Below are positions 9,786-18,399 of a stretch of 64,000 nt of DNA, one piece after another. Source of the stretch: Methanocella_A sp963792125 (lineage in GTDB: Archaea; Halobacteriota; Methanocellia; Methanocellales; Methanocellaceae); NCBI GenBank assembly GCA_963792125.1, contig CAWBVA010000004.1:168646-232645 (forward strand), in the 5' to 3' direction. Made by a program: the position numbers and the translations under genes. The notes under the pieces are model-generated. The model was given only the letters and a program-made list of their open reading frames with translations. It was not told where the DNA came from and ran no database searches. The stretch's first letter is position 1; every line of letters begins with the position of its first letter.

Positions 9786-10073
9786 TTACTTTCTCCGACG
9801 TTCGAACTCTTCCTTTACCTTTTCGAGCGGGATATCCTTCGAGGCGAGCAGTACCATCGCGTGGAAGAACAGGTCGGCACACTCGCCGACAATCTCCTTT
9901 TCCCCGCCGTTCTTGGCAGCGATGATCAGCTCCGTCGACTCTTCGCCGATCTTCTCCAGCACCTTGTCCAGGCCCTTGCGGTGGTTGTACAAAGAGGTAG
10001 TGTACGAGCCTTCCTTCGGGTGGACCTTGCGGTCTGCAATGACCGCATAGACTTCATCCAGCACGTCCGTCAT
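9786..10073 (-). CDS. hisE: Phosphoribosyl-ATP pyrophosphatase
   Basis: HisE removes pyrophosphate from phosphoribosyl-ATP, the second step of histidine synthesis. The 95-residue protein has the all-alpha NTP pyrophosphohydrolase motifs: SYTTSLYNHRKGLDKVLEK, then IGEESTELIIAAKNG with the metal-binding E-E-x-x-E, then EIVGECADLFFHAMVLL with the E-x-x-D. It is stand-alone, as usual in archaea, not fused to HisI. The start codon lies one base after the stop of the CBS/ParB gene, so the two are very likely one transcript, which ties a regulator-like protein to a histidine enzyme. Confidence 0.93.
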   Translation of the reverse strand: MTDVLDEVYAVIADRKVHPKEGSYTTSLYNHRKGLDKVLEKIGEESTELIIAAKNGGEKEIVGECADLFFHAMVLLASKDIPLEKVKEEFERRRK

Positions 10074-10074
10074 G

Positions 10075-10908
10075 TCACTCGCTCTCCGCGCTCCGGCGCT
10101 CGATCTCGTCCAGGGGCTTGCGGTCCCGCATCATGAGCCGTTCGGTGATCTCGATGAGCGGGTGCTTCTCGAAGTCCAGCACCTCGATGTCTTCCAGCTT
10201 CCGCAGCCCGGACTGCGCAGCCGTCTTCTCCATGCCGAGCTTGATTTCCTTCGGGACCTGCAGGATGTAGGCGTCGATCTTCTGGATGCCCAGCCGCTTG
10301 GCGGCTACGACACGGTGATGCCCGTCGGCGAGCAGCCAGGTGTTGGGCTTGTGGATGACGATAATAGGCTCGGCGAGGCCTTTCTTCAGCTCGTAGATGC
10401 GCCCTTCCAGCTCGTCTGCGAAAATCTTCGACTGTGTGGGCACAAGGTCGTTGATATTTACCTCGCCACGAGTGACAGTGATGTCTACGTTATGCACGGT
10501 CTCAAGCGTCTTCTTCAGCTTCCAGACCTTCGCCGGATCTGCACGCTCGATCTGCGACCGAATCACGTCCGAGTTCGTGATGATACCCACCAGACGTCCG
10601 GTATCGTCGACGACCGGCAGCTTGCTCACGCCCAGCCGGAAGATGACCCGGGCCACTTCGTTGATCTCCATGTGGGGATGTGCGACGATGATGTTCCTGC
10701 TCATCACGTTCTTCACCAGCTCGTCGGAGTCGCACAACAGCATGTCGAGAGAAGAGATGTAACCGTCGACTTTTCCGTCTCTGGTCACCGGGAAGCCATC
10801 ATGGCCCGTCTCGCGGGTGAGCTTGATGACGTCCATCACGGTGTCCTCGGGGGAGACGGTAATGACCTTGCCGGTCATGTAATCGCCCACTCTAAGCTTG
10901 TCAGTCAT
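10075..10908 (-). CDS. CBS-pair protein with ParB-like nuclease domain
   Basis: A 277-residue protein. Residues about 7-115 form a tandem CBS module (VGDYMTGKVITVSPEDTV, KLPVVDDTGRLVGIITNSD), which usually binds adenine nucleotides or related ligands. Residues about 145-230 form a ParB/Sulfiredoxin-type domain, with VNINDLVPTQSKIF and the hallmark LLADGHHRVVAAKRLG. CBS plus ParB proteins are conserved in methanogens but their function is not established; sensing of nucleotides coupled to DNA binding or a kinase-like activity are possibilities. It heads a two-gene unit with hisE. AT-rich DNA upstream (10909-11110) probably holds its promoter, divergent from the PAS kinase. Confidence 0.85.
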   Translation of the reverse strand: MTDKLRVGDYMTGKVITVSPEDTVMDVIKLTRETGHDGFPVTRDGKVDGYISSLDMLLCDSDELVKNVMSRNIIVAHPHMEINEVARVIFRLGVSKLPVVDDTGRLVGIITNSDVIRSQIERADPAKVWKLKKTLETVHNVDITVTRGEVNINDLVPTQSKIFADELEGRIYELKKGLAEPIIVIHKPNTWLLADGHHRVVAAKRLGIQKIDAYILQVPKEIKLGMEKTAAQSGLRKLEDIEVLDFEKHPLIEITERLMMRDRKPLDEIERRSAESE

Positions 10909-11110
10909 TTATAATCAGCACCAGGTAATATCTCATATGAGTAAGCTGAAATTCGCGTTATAGACTAATGCCGTCCGGACATTATAATGTTTTTCATAAT
11001 ACCCGACGATAAAAACCTTTTTTACTGTCGGAGCGGTTCCTCAGGATACCAGACGTTCGATGTTGGCGCCTCGAAGGGTTCACATGACCATGTGGAGCGC
11101 GCTACAGTAA

Positions 11111-11120
11111 CTTTATATAG
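11111..11120 (+). promoter_or_regulatory. Putative TATA box of the PAS kinase gene
   Basis: CTTTATATAG fits an archaeal TATA box about 50 bases before the kinase start at 11170. The intergenic stretch 10909-11169 holds no gene that I can see. Confidence 0.4.
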
Positions 11121-11169
11121 CCATCCTATGATTAATATTTTACACTAATTATAAAACATATGTCACGTA

Positions 11170-12408
11170 ATGATTTCTGACATTGCGTTATTCGGAGTGA
11201 CCTGTATCCGTGACGCAGTTTTACTTGTCGTGGACCGTATGAACGAGGAATACCCTGAAAAAAGCAGTGGCCACCAGGGGTCACCGGAGCCTGTGGCCAG
11301 CAATAGCGAGTGCAAACCGTGTGAAGTGGCCCTGTTGGAGAGTAAGGCGGAACTGGCCAGGGTCGAGCAAATCACCAGCCTCGGCTCCTACGTGTGGGAC
11401 ATTCGTACAGGGAAAGGGACGTGCTCGGACGAGCTCTATCGTATCCTCGGGATCGAGAAGGGGGCGGTTGAGCCAACCTATGACATATACCTTCAGATGA
11501 CCCATCCGGACGACAGGCAGAGGGTGGCGCAAACTTTACAGGGCGCTGTAGCCAGCGGAACGCCCGGCGGAATGGACTACCGGATCATACGCGGGGACGG
11601 TACGGTGCGATGGGTGCATGGCGAGGGTATGATTGTCCGCGGGGAGAACGGCAAGGTGCAGATGTACGGGACTGTCCAGGATATCACCGAGCGCAAGCGG
11701 ACGGAAGAGGCGCTGAAAGCTGCCAAAGCACAGGCGGAACTGTATCTTGACCTGATGGGCCACGACATCAATAACATGCACCAGATCGCGATGGGCTATC
11801 TCGAGATAGCCCGGGATACTTTCCATGTAGATGAGCAGCAGATGGAGTTCCTGGACAAGCCCATCGAGATATTGCAGCGGAGCGCGCAGCTCATCAGTAA
11901 CGTGAGAAAGATGCAAAAGCTCGTGGAGGAAACCCTCCCGGCCCAGGTGATGGACGTGCGTGAGGTGCTCGTTGTCGTGCAGAAAGAGTATGGGTCCGTG
12001 CCTCATAAACCTGTTACACTGGACCTGAGGTGTACTGGCCGTTGTTATGTCCGGGCAAATGAGTTGCTGTACGACGTCTTCACCAACCTCGTGACGAACG
12101 CTATCAAGCACACGGGAGAACAGGCAAGCATTTCGATCGTCATGGAAAAGATAAAGGAAAACGGTCGTCAGGTTTGCCGTATATCCGTCGAGGATAATGG
12201 CCCGGGCATACCCGATGATCTCAAGGCGGTCATCTTTAACAGGATGCTGAAAGGTTCGACGCGGTCAAAGGGCATGGGCCTGGGGCTGTACCTGGTCAAA
12301 TCGCTTGTGGACAGCTACGGAGGAAGGGTCCGGGTCGAGGACCGGGTTCCCGGCGACTACAAGCAGGGCGCAAGATTCGTAGTGCAATTGCCTGCGGTCG
12401 AGAAATGA
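11170..12408 (+). CDS. PAS-domain histidine kinase (HDINN type)
   Basis: A soluble 412-residue kinase with no membrane segment. Residues about 60-178 form a PAS fold of the PAS_3 type (SLGSYVWDIRTGKG, THPDDRQRV, VQDITERKR). Residues about 185-250 form the phosphoacceptor helix with YLDLMGHDINNMHQIAMGYL, where the His is the expected phosphorylation site. The C-terminus is an ATPase domain with VFTNLVTNAIKH, VEDNGPGIPDD and KGMGLGLYLVKSL. The HDINN variant recurs in the kinases of the 33-45 kb island, which marks a lineage-expanded family. An internal ATG at 11239 is an alternative start. No receiver or output gene is adjacent. Confidence 0.85.
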   Translation: MISDIALFGVTCIRDAVLLVVDRMNEEYPEKSSGHQGSPEPVASNSECKPCEVALLESKAELARVEQITSLGSYVWDIRTGKGTCSDELYRILGIEKGAVEPTYDIYLQMTHPDDRQRVAQTLQGAVASGTPGGMDYRIIRGDGTVRWVHGEGMIVRGENGKVQMYGTVQDITERKRTEEALKAAKAQAELYLDLMGHDINNMHQIAMGYLEIARDTFHVDEQQMEFLDKPIEILQRSAQLISNVRKMQKLVEETLPAQVMDVREVLVVVQKEYGSVPHKPVTLDLRCTGRCYVRANELLYDVFTNLVTNAIKHTGEQASISIVMEKIKENGRQVCRISVEDNGPGIPDDLKAVIFNRMLKGSTRSKGMGLGLYLVKSLVDSYGGRVRVEDRVPGDYKQGARFVVQLPAVEK

Positions 12409-12492
12409 CTTCGTTAGATGACAAAACGAGGCTATGGTTCTCCCGGCCACCGTAAACGATAAAGCTTAGCCGCCCGATCTTAGTATGATAGA

Positions 12493-12756
12493 ATGGACAA
12501 GAAACGTATCATGGAGCTCAGGGGCATGGCCGCCCGTATGGAGTCCGCCACACACGTTGGCAAGAACGGCGTGACCGACTCGCTCGTCGAGGAGATCAAT
12601 CGGCAGCTAAAGGAGAACAAGCTGGTCAAGGTTAAAGTGCTCAAGAGCGCCATTGAATCGATGCCCCGCGAAGAGATCGCGCGTCTGCTGGCAGCGAAGA
12701 CTGGTGCCGAGCTCATCGAGGTCAAGGGCAACACTGTGGTACTCTTCAAGCGATAG
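12493..12756 (+). CDS. YhbY/CRM-domain RNA-binding protein
   Basis: An 87-residue protein consisting of one CRM (YhbY) domain, an alpha-beta fold that binds structured RNA and is linked to large-subunit ribosome assembly. Diagnostic parts are ATHVGKNGVTDSLVEEI (the GxxG-type loop is KNG), LVKVKVLKS and the final AELIEVKGNTVVLFKR. Its length and a full domain match archaeal stand-alone members. A methyltransferase gene follows after 75 bases on the same strand and may share a transcript. Confidence 0.9.
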   Translation: MDKKRIMELRGMAARMESATHVGKNGVTDSLVEEINRQLKENKLVKVKVLKSAIESMPREEIARLLAAKTGAELIEVKGNTVVLFKR

Positions 12757-12831
12757 GCTCAAGCAACGCTCTTTTTAACGCCAAGCTACTTACCCGCGTC
12801 CCTGAAACACTACTCCGGGGATGGTCAGGCC

Positions 12832-13467
12832 GTGATCGAGGACAGGAACGAGCAGTACTGGAGCGATCACGCGGAGGTCTACGACACGCAGATCGACACG
12901 GTGATCGGCCGGGAATCGAGGGAAGCCGTCTACAATTTTCTGCTTGGACTACGTGACCTGGGCAGCGTGGTGGAATTCGGATGCGGCCCGGGATTTTTCA
13001 CGAGGGCTATTGCGAAGAACGCGTCGCACGTTCTTGCCACGGACATCTCCCGGGAAATGCTCGTCCGGTCTGACATCAACCTGACCGGCGTGGAGAACGT
13101 GGGCTTCGAAAAGGTCAACTGTGAGCATACGCCGTTTCCAGACAACTCTTTCGACACAGTATTTACGGCCAACGTGGTGCAGGTACTCGAACATCCCGAT
13201 CAGGCCCTGAAGGAGGCGTACCGCATATTGAAGCCCCGGGGCAGGCTGGTATTGTTATTCTATACATTCGACAGCCTTGGGGTGTTCGACCGTTTCGTGA
13301 CGATGATACGGTTCATGAGCCGATTCCATGGCGTGCCATACAAGCATATGATGTCCATGGACGAGACACGTGCCATGGCTGAAAAGGCAGGGTTCAAAGT
13401 CGAGGACCTGCGGTTGATCGGCGCAAAAGTAAAGGCCGTTTACCTGCTCGGCCGCAAGCCGACTTGA
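12832..13467 (+). CDS. Class I SAM-dependent methyltransferase
   Basis: A 211-residue enzyme starting at GTG 12832; the nearest upstream ATG (12821) stops after four codons. Rossmann motif I is SVVEFGCGPGFFTRAIA, the acidic strand-two end is VLATDISREML, and motif IV is FDTVFTANVVQVLEH followed by ILKPRGRLVLLFYT. These place it with UbiE/small-molecule methyltransferases (Methyltransf_11). The substrate cannot be read from sequence. It lies back to back with the cyclase gene: the two stop codons abut with no gap. Confidence 0.85.
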   Translation: MIEDRNEQYWSDHAEVYDTQIDTVIGRESREAVYNFLLGLRDLGSVVEFGCGPGFFTRAIAKNASHVLATDISREMLVRSDINLTGVENVGFEKVNCEHTPFPDNSFDTVFTANVVQVLEHPDQALKEAYRILKPRGRLVLLFYTFDSLGVFDRFVTMIRFMSRFHGVPYKHMMSMDETRAMAEKAGFKVEDLRLIGAKVKAVYLLGRKPT

Positions 13468-14082
13468 TCACTCTTTAATCAGTATCGCCCGCGCGGGCCC
13501 GCCGTCGCCGTCCTTTATCTTAATAGGCAGGCAGGCGAAGGTGTACCGTCCCGGCCCGACCGCGGACAGGTTGACACCTTCCACGACTGTGACGCCGTTC
13601 CTGAGCAGCATCTTGTGGACAGTCTCCCCGCCATCGAAGCTGCCGATAGACAGGTAATCGATCGCCACAGTCCAGACATGGTTGTCGATCAGCCACTGTG
13701 CCGCGCTTTTGTCCAGGTATACATAGTCACGGTGGAACTCGGTGGACTGCCACAGTTTAGAGTTTCTTGTCTTCAGAAGCAGTATGTTCTCAGTGGCGCT
13801 TCCAAGGTCGCCGGCAGTGATTGCCTTCTTCACGTGGGTGAGGTCCAGCACCTCGGCATCGCCGTACAAATGTTCCAGCGGGATTTTATCCAGCGGCAGC
13901 CCGCCCTCGACGAAGTGCAGTGGCGGGTCTACATGTGTGCCCGTGTGCGTACCCATTTCTATGATAGAGACATTCGCCGGGTCACGGGGCATCTCTAAAA
14001 CCCGCCTGACGACCGGCGCAGGGTCGCCGGGAAACGCTGGCATGCCGTTATAGAGGTCCACAGAGATGTCGAAAATCTTCAT
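13468..14082 (-). CDS. Cyclase-family metal-dependent hydrolase
   Basis: A 204-residue member of the cyclase/kynurenine-formamidase-like family. The metal-binding signature is present as MGTHTGTHVDPPLHF, and the family start MKIFDISVDLYNGMPAFPGD and end FACLPIKIKDGDGGPAR are complete. These enzymes hydrolyse amide or ester bonds with two metal ions. In methanogens without tryptophan breakdown the true substrate is probably not formylkynurenine. No operon partner lies nearby; the next upstream gene on this strand starts 52 bases away and is a winged-helix protein that could co-occur by chance. Confidence 0.85.
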   Translation of the reverse strand: MKIFDISVDLYNGMPAFPGDPAPVVRRVLEMPRDPANVSIIEMGTHTGTHVDPPLHFVEGGLPLDKIPLEHLYGDAEVLDLTHVKKAITAGDLGSATENILLLKTRNSKLWQSTEFHRDYVYLDKSAAQWLIDNHVWTVAIDYLSIGSFDGGETVHKMLLRNGVTVVEGVNLSAVGPGRYTFACLPIKIKDGDGGPARAILIKE

Positions 14083-14133
14083 TATAAATCCTCATGGCTG
14101 TTTTGACTAAGTAAGTAACGACAGTGTTTCACG

Positions 14134-14547
14134 CTATGAGCTCGCAGCCTGCGAGTCAGGGCTCATGAGCACTTCGTTGAAAGCGTGCATGATCTCCCTG
14201 TACTCGTTCTGGGGGTAATTCATGCTTTCGTAAAGTACCAGGAGATAAACCGCAGTACGGGCACCTTTCTTCGTTATCGTGTACTCCTCGAACATCTGCG
14301 TGACGAGACTCCGGTTTATTGCCGACGAGAGCACCGCCCTCAAATCGTTATACGGGAACATGCATGCGTTTCCGAGCTGTTCGATCGTCATCGGTCCGCT
14401 GCGGAGCGCGTTCAGGACTCTGAAAATCATCGAGTATGATATGGTTCTCATCTCATCCATAAGCAAGTACCTGTCCCATTTCGCTTTATGTGAACGGTAA
14501 AAATATGTGGCGCGCCAGCCCTGCAGCCATGTCGTGGACTGATGCAC
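14134..14547 (-). CDS. Winged-helix DNA-binding protein
   Basis: A protein of up to 137 residues; the conserved part begins at an in-frame ATG near 14460 (MDEMRTISYSMIF). It shows a winged-helix pattern: MIFRVLNALRSGPMTIEQLG, then ACMFPYNDLRAVLSSAINRS, then the wing EEYTITKKGART and a C-terminal helix. This resembles the ArnR1/PadR-like archaeal regulators that carry one wHTH and a dimer helix. The target is unknown. The longer N-terminus (14461-14547) is rich in aromatic and basic residues and may not be translated. Confidence 0.6.
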   Translation of the reverse strand: MHQSTTWLQGWRATYFYRSHKAKWDRYLLMDEMRTISYSMIFRVLNALRSGPMTIEQLGNACMFPYNDLRAVLSSAINRSLVTQMFEEYTITKKGARTAVYLLVLYESMNYPQNEYREIMHAFNEVLMSPDSQAASS

Positions 14548-14688
14548 CTGCCGCCTGAGGTTTTACCGCTCCATATACAACTTGTAATTCTGCATATATA
14601 AAATAGTACTACAGACATGTACATACAAATTTAACAACGATAAAAATCATTTATAATATAAATATTAACATCATCGAACTCGGCACTT

Positions 14689-15651
14689 TTATAGCTGTAA
14701 CAGGGGGAACTGGGGGTTTTTATTATGATACTCCTGTAAGAACTGGTTGACGCTCTGCCGGGTCGGATAGGTCGACCAGCCGACGCCTCCGATCTTGAGC
14801 CCGGCGGTGGCCGAGCCGATGATCGCGCACTCGCGCAAACTCCTGCCCTGGACATATGCGGAAATGAAGCCGGCCATGAAAGTGTCCCCGGCGCCGGTCG
14901 TGTCCACGACTTTCACCTTGAACGAGGGCACGAACTCTGCCGTCTTCTCGTCAGCCACGTAGCACCCGACCTTGCCCATCTTGATCACGACGATCTTGAC
15001 GCCCATGTCGAGCAGGATGCGGGCGGCGCTTTCCGGGGTCAGGCTGTCGTCGCCCAGGATTTTACGGGCCTCGTCGATGTTGGGCAAAAAGACATCGACT
15101 TTGGGGATGATGTCAAAGAGCGGCTCGACTTCTTCTTTATTGAAGCCGCGCGGGTCCCAGCCCGTATCGAAGGAGACTTTGATGCCTGCGCCATGCAGCA
15201 GGTCGATCAGGTGTGCGTAGTCGAAGCGCAGGCCGTCAAGCAGGAAGTACGAGGGCAGGTGCACCAGGTCAGCGTCGATCTTCGTCAGGTCGATGTCCTT
15301 GATATTATAGGTCGCATTCTCCCCCCGGAAGGTCACGAACGACCGCTCGATACCCTGGACCATGGCGACGGTGACGCCGGTCTTGCGGTCTGTCAGCAGC
15401 ACGTTCTTCGTGTCGACCTTGTTATCCTCCAGCTCGACAAGGACGAACGTGCCGAACACGTCGTCCCCTACCTTGCCGAAGAGCTGGATGTCCATGCCAA
15501 GCCGCGCGCACTGCATGGCGAAGTTCGCCGAGCACCCTCCGCCGTGGGTCTGGAAGTCTTTAGTGATCACCTGCTTGCCAAGATCCGGCATGCGGTCTAT
15601 CCGTGCGATAAGGTCTACGTTTACATCGCCGATCGTCGCTATCTTTGGCAT
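14689..15651 (-). CDS. PfkB-family carbohydrate or nucleoside kinase
   Basis: A 320-residue ribokinase-fold enzyme. ATG 15651 (MPKIATIGDVNVDLI) is used; the longer frame to 15750 has no family similarity. Motifs: THGGGCSANFAMQCARLG near residue 40 and the ATP/catalytic signature VVDTTGAGDTFMAGF with the base Asp. The PfkB family covers ribokinase, fructokinase, adenosine and ADP-dependent kinases, so the substrate is open. Clear TATA-like DNA lies upstream at 15664-15692, giving a short or absent leader. Confidence 0.88.
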   Translation of the reverse strand: MPKIATIGDVNVDLIARIDRMPDLGKQVITKDFQTHGGGCSANFAMQCARLGMDIQLFGKVGDDVFGTFVLVELEDNKVDTKNVLLTDRKTGVTVAMVQGIERSFVTFRGENATYNIKDIDLTKIDADLVHLPSYFLLDGLRFDYAHLIDLLHGAGIKVSFDTGWDPRGFNKEEVEPLFDIIPKVDVFLPNIDEARKILGDDSLTPESAARILLDMGVKIVVIKMGKVGCYVADEKTAEFVPSFKVKVVDTTGAGDTFMAGFISAYVQGRSLRECAIIGSATAGLKIGGVGWSTYPTRQSVNQFLQEYHNKNPQFPLLQL

Positions 15652-15663
15652 TGCCACACCTGC

Positions 15664-15692
15664 TAAATATATAATGCGATTTAATAAATTTA
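15664..15692 (-). promoter_or_regulatory. Putative promoter of the PfkB kinase gene
   Basis: On the minus strand this AT block contains TTTATTAAAT and TTATATATTTAG. Either can act as TATA box for the start at 15651. Confidence 0.4.
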
Positions 15693-15782
15693 ACCGCGGC
15701 CAAGTGTGCCCGGCCATAGGCCGAGGCCATATGGCCGCGACAATTTTCATGCTTGCGAATATTAGATAAATCTGTGCCTGAA

Positions 15783-15812
15783 CACACAGAGGTCACGGAG
15801 GTCACGGAGGGC
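15783..15812. repeat. CACAGAGG half-element
   Basis: A single arm (ACACACAGAGGTCACGGAGG and a following GTCACGGAGG unit) of the repeat family seen complete at 5741-5912 and 21252-21451. No facing arm is present here. Confidence 0.6.
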
Positions 15813-15913
15813 GTCATTCCGTAACCGCACGTGTAACCATGCTCTGAAAGCCTTAGTGCTTACCGTGTATCTAATATACAAGTACGGTCTATGATAGAGG
15901 CGGAGTTGGGAAC

Positions 15914-16525
15914 GTGGATACCAGTGTCATAGCCATCATCATTCTCGCTTTCCTCGGGCCTCTGCTCGTCTACCTGACACGGTACGTGATCAAGGGACGC
16001 ACTGCCGCCGCATCGAGGTTATGGTTCGTATCGGTCTGCGCATACGTGGTGTATTATTTGCTTGCCAGCGGTAACATCCTGGACGCCAAGATCGAGCCGT
16101 ACTACTTCGCGTTGCTCTGGCCCATCCCGGCGATTCTTACCTTGTGGCTGGTGGACAAGATCGCTGCGGCAGAGAGCCCGGTGCCTTACTTCAAGTGGCT
16201 CATCTATTTCATGGCCGGTATTGTCTTCGCATTCCTCGTGGACATAACCAGCAGCGTGACCGGATGGTATGCCTATAATGCCACAGTGGCCAATGTCTCC
16301 TCGATCACCAGCCCGGTCAACGGCATGCAGATCCCCGCGATGGCCCTGTTTATGCTGGGCGTGCTCATGGTGGGCGTCTTCTTCCTCAGCGATTTCGTCT
16401 TCAAACGACTGAAGCAGAAAGTCAGCAGCCCCTCATCGGCGACATTTATCCTGATCGGCCTGGCGTTCGTCCTCGGCGGCGTAGTCTGGGTTGTCACAGA
16501 CCTCGTTATCAGCCTCTTCAAGTAA
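15914..16525 (+). CDS. Polytopic membrane protein, unknown function
   Basis: A 203-residue protein from GTG 15914, with about six hydrophobic segments: IIILAFLGPLLVYLTRYV, FVSVCAYVVYYLLASG, YYFALLWPIPAILTLWLV, WLIYFMAGIVFAFLVDI, MALFMLGVLMVGVFFLSDFV and FILIGLAFVLGGVVWVVTDL. No catalytic motif is evident and I do not recognise the family. A GGAG-type ribosome site lies before the GTG. Its stop is followed after three bases by the 236-base AAGGCGCC repeat that fills the space to the convergent next gene. Confidence 0.65.
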   Translation: MDTSVIAIIILAFLGPLLVYLTRYVIKGRTAAASRLWFVSVCAYVVYYLLASGNILDAKIEPYYFALLWPIPAILTLWLVDKIAAAESPVPYFKWLIYFMAGIVFAFLVDITSSVTGWYAYNATVANVSSITSPVNGMQIPAMALFMLGVLMVGVFFLSDFVFKRLKQKVSSPSSATFILIGLAFVLGGVVWVVTDLVISLFK

Positions 16526-16528
16526 GCT

Positions 16529-16764
16529 CTAAGGCACGAAGGGGCCAAGAGAAGGCGCCAAGGGGCCACTTTTAGCAACCGAAGGTTTCAAGGCGCCAAG
16601 TCATTTTTTAATATTCAAGATGCTAAGAGTCCAAGGGAGTTATTATTCAATCCCGTACTTGGGATCTTGGCGACTTAAAACTAAAAACAAAACTTGGCGC
16701 CTTGAAACCTTCGGGTGCTAAAAAGTGGCGCCTTAGCGCCTTCTCTTAGAACCTTGGCGTCTTA
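16529..16764. repeat. AAGGCGCC palindromic element, copy 1
   Basis: An element of about 236 bases fills the space between two convergent genes. Its ends are inverted copies (GGCGCCAAGGGGCCAC and later GTGGCGCCTTAGCGCC; GAAGGTTTCAAGGCGCCAAG and CTTGGCGCCTTGAAACCTTC). The centre carries TTTTTTAATATTCAAGATGC and ATTCAATCCCGTACTTGGG. A second copy with the same internal sequence is at 49293-49524, also between convergent genes. It holds no open frame of note. It may fold as a long hairpin and end transcripts from both sides. Confidence 0.88.
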
Positions 16765-17802
16765 GAGCAGGCCGTTTTTCTTGAGCTTGAGCCTGCCGAC
16801 TTTCTCGATGGTGCCGATGTCCACGCCGGGGACGGCCTCGATATATTGCAGGTCTTCGGCGATATGGTACAGCCCTTCGCCCTCGGCTGACCTTATGACT
16901 ACAGTGCTCAGGCCTGGCTGGCTGCCGACGCTGCCGATGGAAATGTCCGAGTTCCGGGAGGTGAAGTCCGGGCAGGCTTTGCAGCCCTTCCTGACATGGC
17001 CGCCAAGGCTCTGCAGCGGCAGGTGCTTCACTTCGCCGCCGCGGAGGTGCACGGTCATTTTGCCTTCGCCGGCGTTCATCTTGGTAATCTTCCAGGTAGG
17101 CACCTCAAGGCGCTTTGCGACGTCCTGCACCATTGTACTGTCGAAGACCTCGAAGCAGAACAGGCCAAGCACGAACCGCAGCTTTTCGGTCAGTTTCACC
17201 GCATACTCGTTGGTCGACGCTCGCAGGAGCGCTGCCGATTCGACGGTGCATGGCGTGCCGACAAGGGCTATGCTGCGGACCGAATTGTCCTTCGCAATGT
17301 CCTTAAGGGCTTCCAGCACGCCGTTGCTGTCGTACTTGCTCCCGGCCGCCTTCCGCAGGTCCTCCGGGTAGTAGGCCACCATCGGGAATGCCTTCTGTAT
17401 CCAGCGGTCGGAGCTCATCACAATCGCGCAGTCGACGACCTCTTCCTCCAGCGCCGCCGTCAGGAGCGCCGTGACTGCGCCACCATTCTGGGCTCTCGGC
17501 GTGTCAAGGAGAGACCTGACGCTTTTGACGTCGAGGTACGGGCCGAGAATATCGCCGGACCGGAACGCCGCATAGTTCTTCCCGTAGCGGGGGCAGGCAT
17601 CCAGGCATGCTTTGCAGTCTACGCAGGGCGTGTACTGGTAGGGCTTGCAGAGCGTGTCGTCGTAAGCCAGGGTATTACCAGGGCAGACGGTAATGCACGC
17701 GCGGCATCCGGCACAGAGGTCCTTGTTCCAGACGGCCTCCTCCAGTTCCTTGTACGGCAGGACTGCAGGTTTTGATGAAGCGTTGTCGGACATATGCGGC
17801 AC
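16762..17802 (-). CDS. F420 hydrogenase/dehydrogenase beta-subunit-like protein with two [4Fe-4S] sites
   Basis: A 346-residue flavin/iron-sulfur protein. The N-terminus is a two-cluster ferredoxin domain (CAGCRACITVCP and CVDCKACLDACP). Then comes the FrhB/FpoF/FdhB-type domain that binds FAD and oxidises or reduces coenzyme F420 (NGGAVTALLTAAL, VGTPCTVESAALL, GCKACPDFTSRNSDISIG). Stand-alone homologues pass electrons between F420H2 and ferredoxin or a partner enzyme. No hydrogenase or dehydrogenase partner lies nearby, so the acceptor is open. ATG 17802 or 17793 can start it. The presence of this protein supports an F420-using methanogen. Confidence 0.88.
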   Translation of the reverse strand: MPHMSDNASSKPAVLPYKELEEAVWNKDLCAGCRACITVCPGNTLAYDDTLCKPYQYTPCVDCKACLDACPRYGKNYAAFRSGDILGPYLDVKSVRSLLDTPRAQNGGAVTALLTAALEEEVVDCAIVMSSDRWIQKAFPMVAYYPEDLRKAAGSKYDSNGVLEALKDIAKDNSVRSIALVGTPCTVESAALLRASTNEYAVKLTEKLRFVLGLFCFEVFDSTMVQDVAKRLEVPTWKITKMNAGEGKMTVHLRGGEVKHLPLQSLGGHVRKGCKACPDFTSRNSDISIGSVGSQPGLSTVVIRSAEGEGLYHIAEDLQYIEAVPGVDIGTIEKVGRLKLKKNGLL

Positions 17803-17932
17803 CTTTAAGTGTAGATACAGGTAATTTTATTCCTTCTTAAATGTGTTGATATATAATTCTTATGACGTGCGGCACCATTGACAAATGTTTGCATAAAAAA
17901 GACCATTGTTCTTGTAAGGCGACGATGGCAGT

Positions 17933-18049
17933 CTACGCCTTGTTTGACTTGTTACGTATCGAGAGAAGTAATAGTGCTCCAAAGGCGACGATCGTTGCGA
18001 TGACTCCCGTGACCGCCATAATGATGACGAGCTCAAATGCCTGTATCAT
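17933..18049 (-). CDS. Small single-span membrane protein (38 aa)
   Basis: A short frame from ATG 18049 to TAG 17933. The protein begins MIQAFELVII, has one long hydrophobic helix (IIMAVTGVIATIVAFGALLL) and ends in a basic tail (IRNKSNKA). A GGAG lies seven bases before the ATG, a good ribosome site. The opposite-strand frame over the same DNA has no such pattern. Topology is predicted N-out, C-in by the positive-inside rule. Its function is unknown; it lies upstream of the F420-beta-like gene on the same strand, 130 bases away. Confidence 0.55.
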   Translation of the reverse strand: MIQAFELVIIMAVTGVIATIVAFGALLLLSIRNKSNKA

Positions 18050-18219
18050 GTCTGACACTCCGATTTTGTGATACATACTTTACCCTGATGATTTAAAAAG
18101 GTAGCGATGGCCGGCTTCGGCGGACTGGAAATTGACACCGGACCGCATGGAGGCGGGCCTGCACGTAGAAATAGCTTGATGATAACCTGATACGTTTATA
18201 TTAATTATCCGGGATCGCT

Positions 18220-18399
18220 ATGAAATCTTCAGTCACTGGAACGGTAGAGATCAAGAAGTGCGGGTTTAACACCCGGCCAAAGCTCATGGTGGCAGAACAG
18301 CCTGGCGACGACGAGATCCTCGTCGATATCCTCCCCGAAGCGTTCGGGAAGTTCGAAGGCAAAAAGGTGAAAGTAACCATCGAGACGTTGAAGTCATGA
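18220..18399 (+). CDS. Small acidic/basic protein (59 aa), unknown
   Basis: A complete short frame, ATG 18220 to TGA 18399, encodes 59 residues. It shows a regular alternating beta pattern (SSVTGTVEIKKCGF, LMVAEQPGDDEILVDILPE, KKVKVTIETLKS), as in small SH3-like or OB-like archaeal proteins. TATA-like DNA (TTTATATTAAT) lies about 25 bases upstream, which would give a leaderless transcript. I do not recognise a family. The following 250 bases to the GNAT gene hold no gene that I can see. Confidence 0.6.
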   Translation: MKSSVTGTVEIKKCGFNTRPKLMVAEQPGDDEILVDILPEAFGKFEGKKVKVTIETLKS

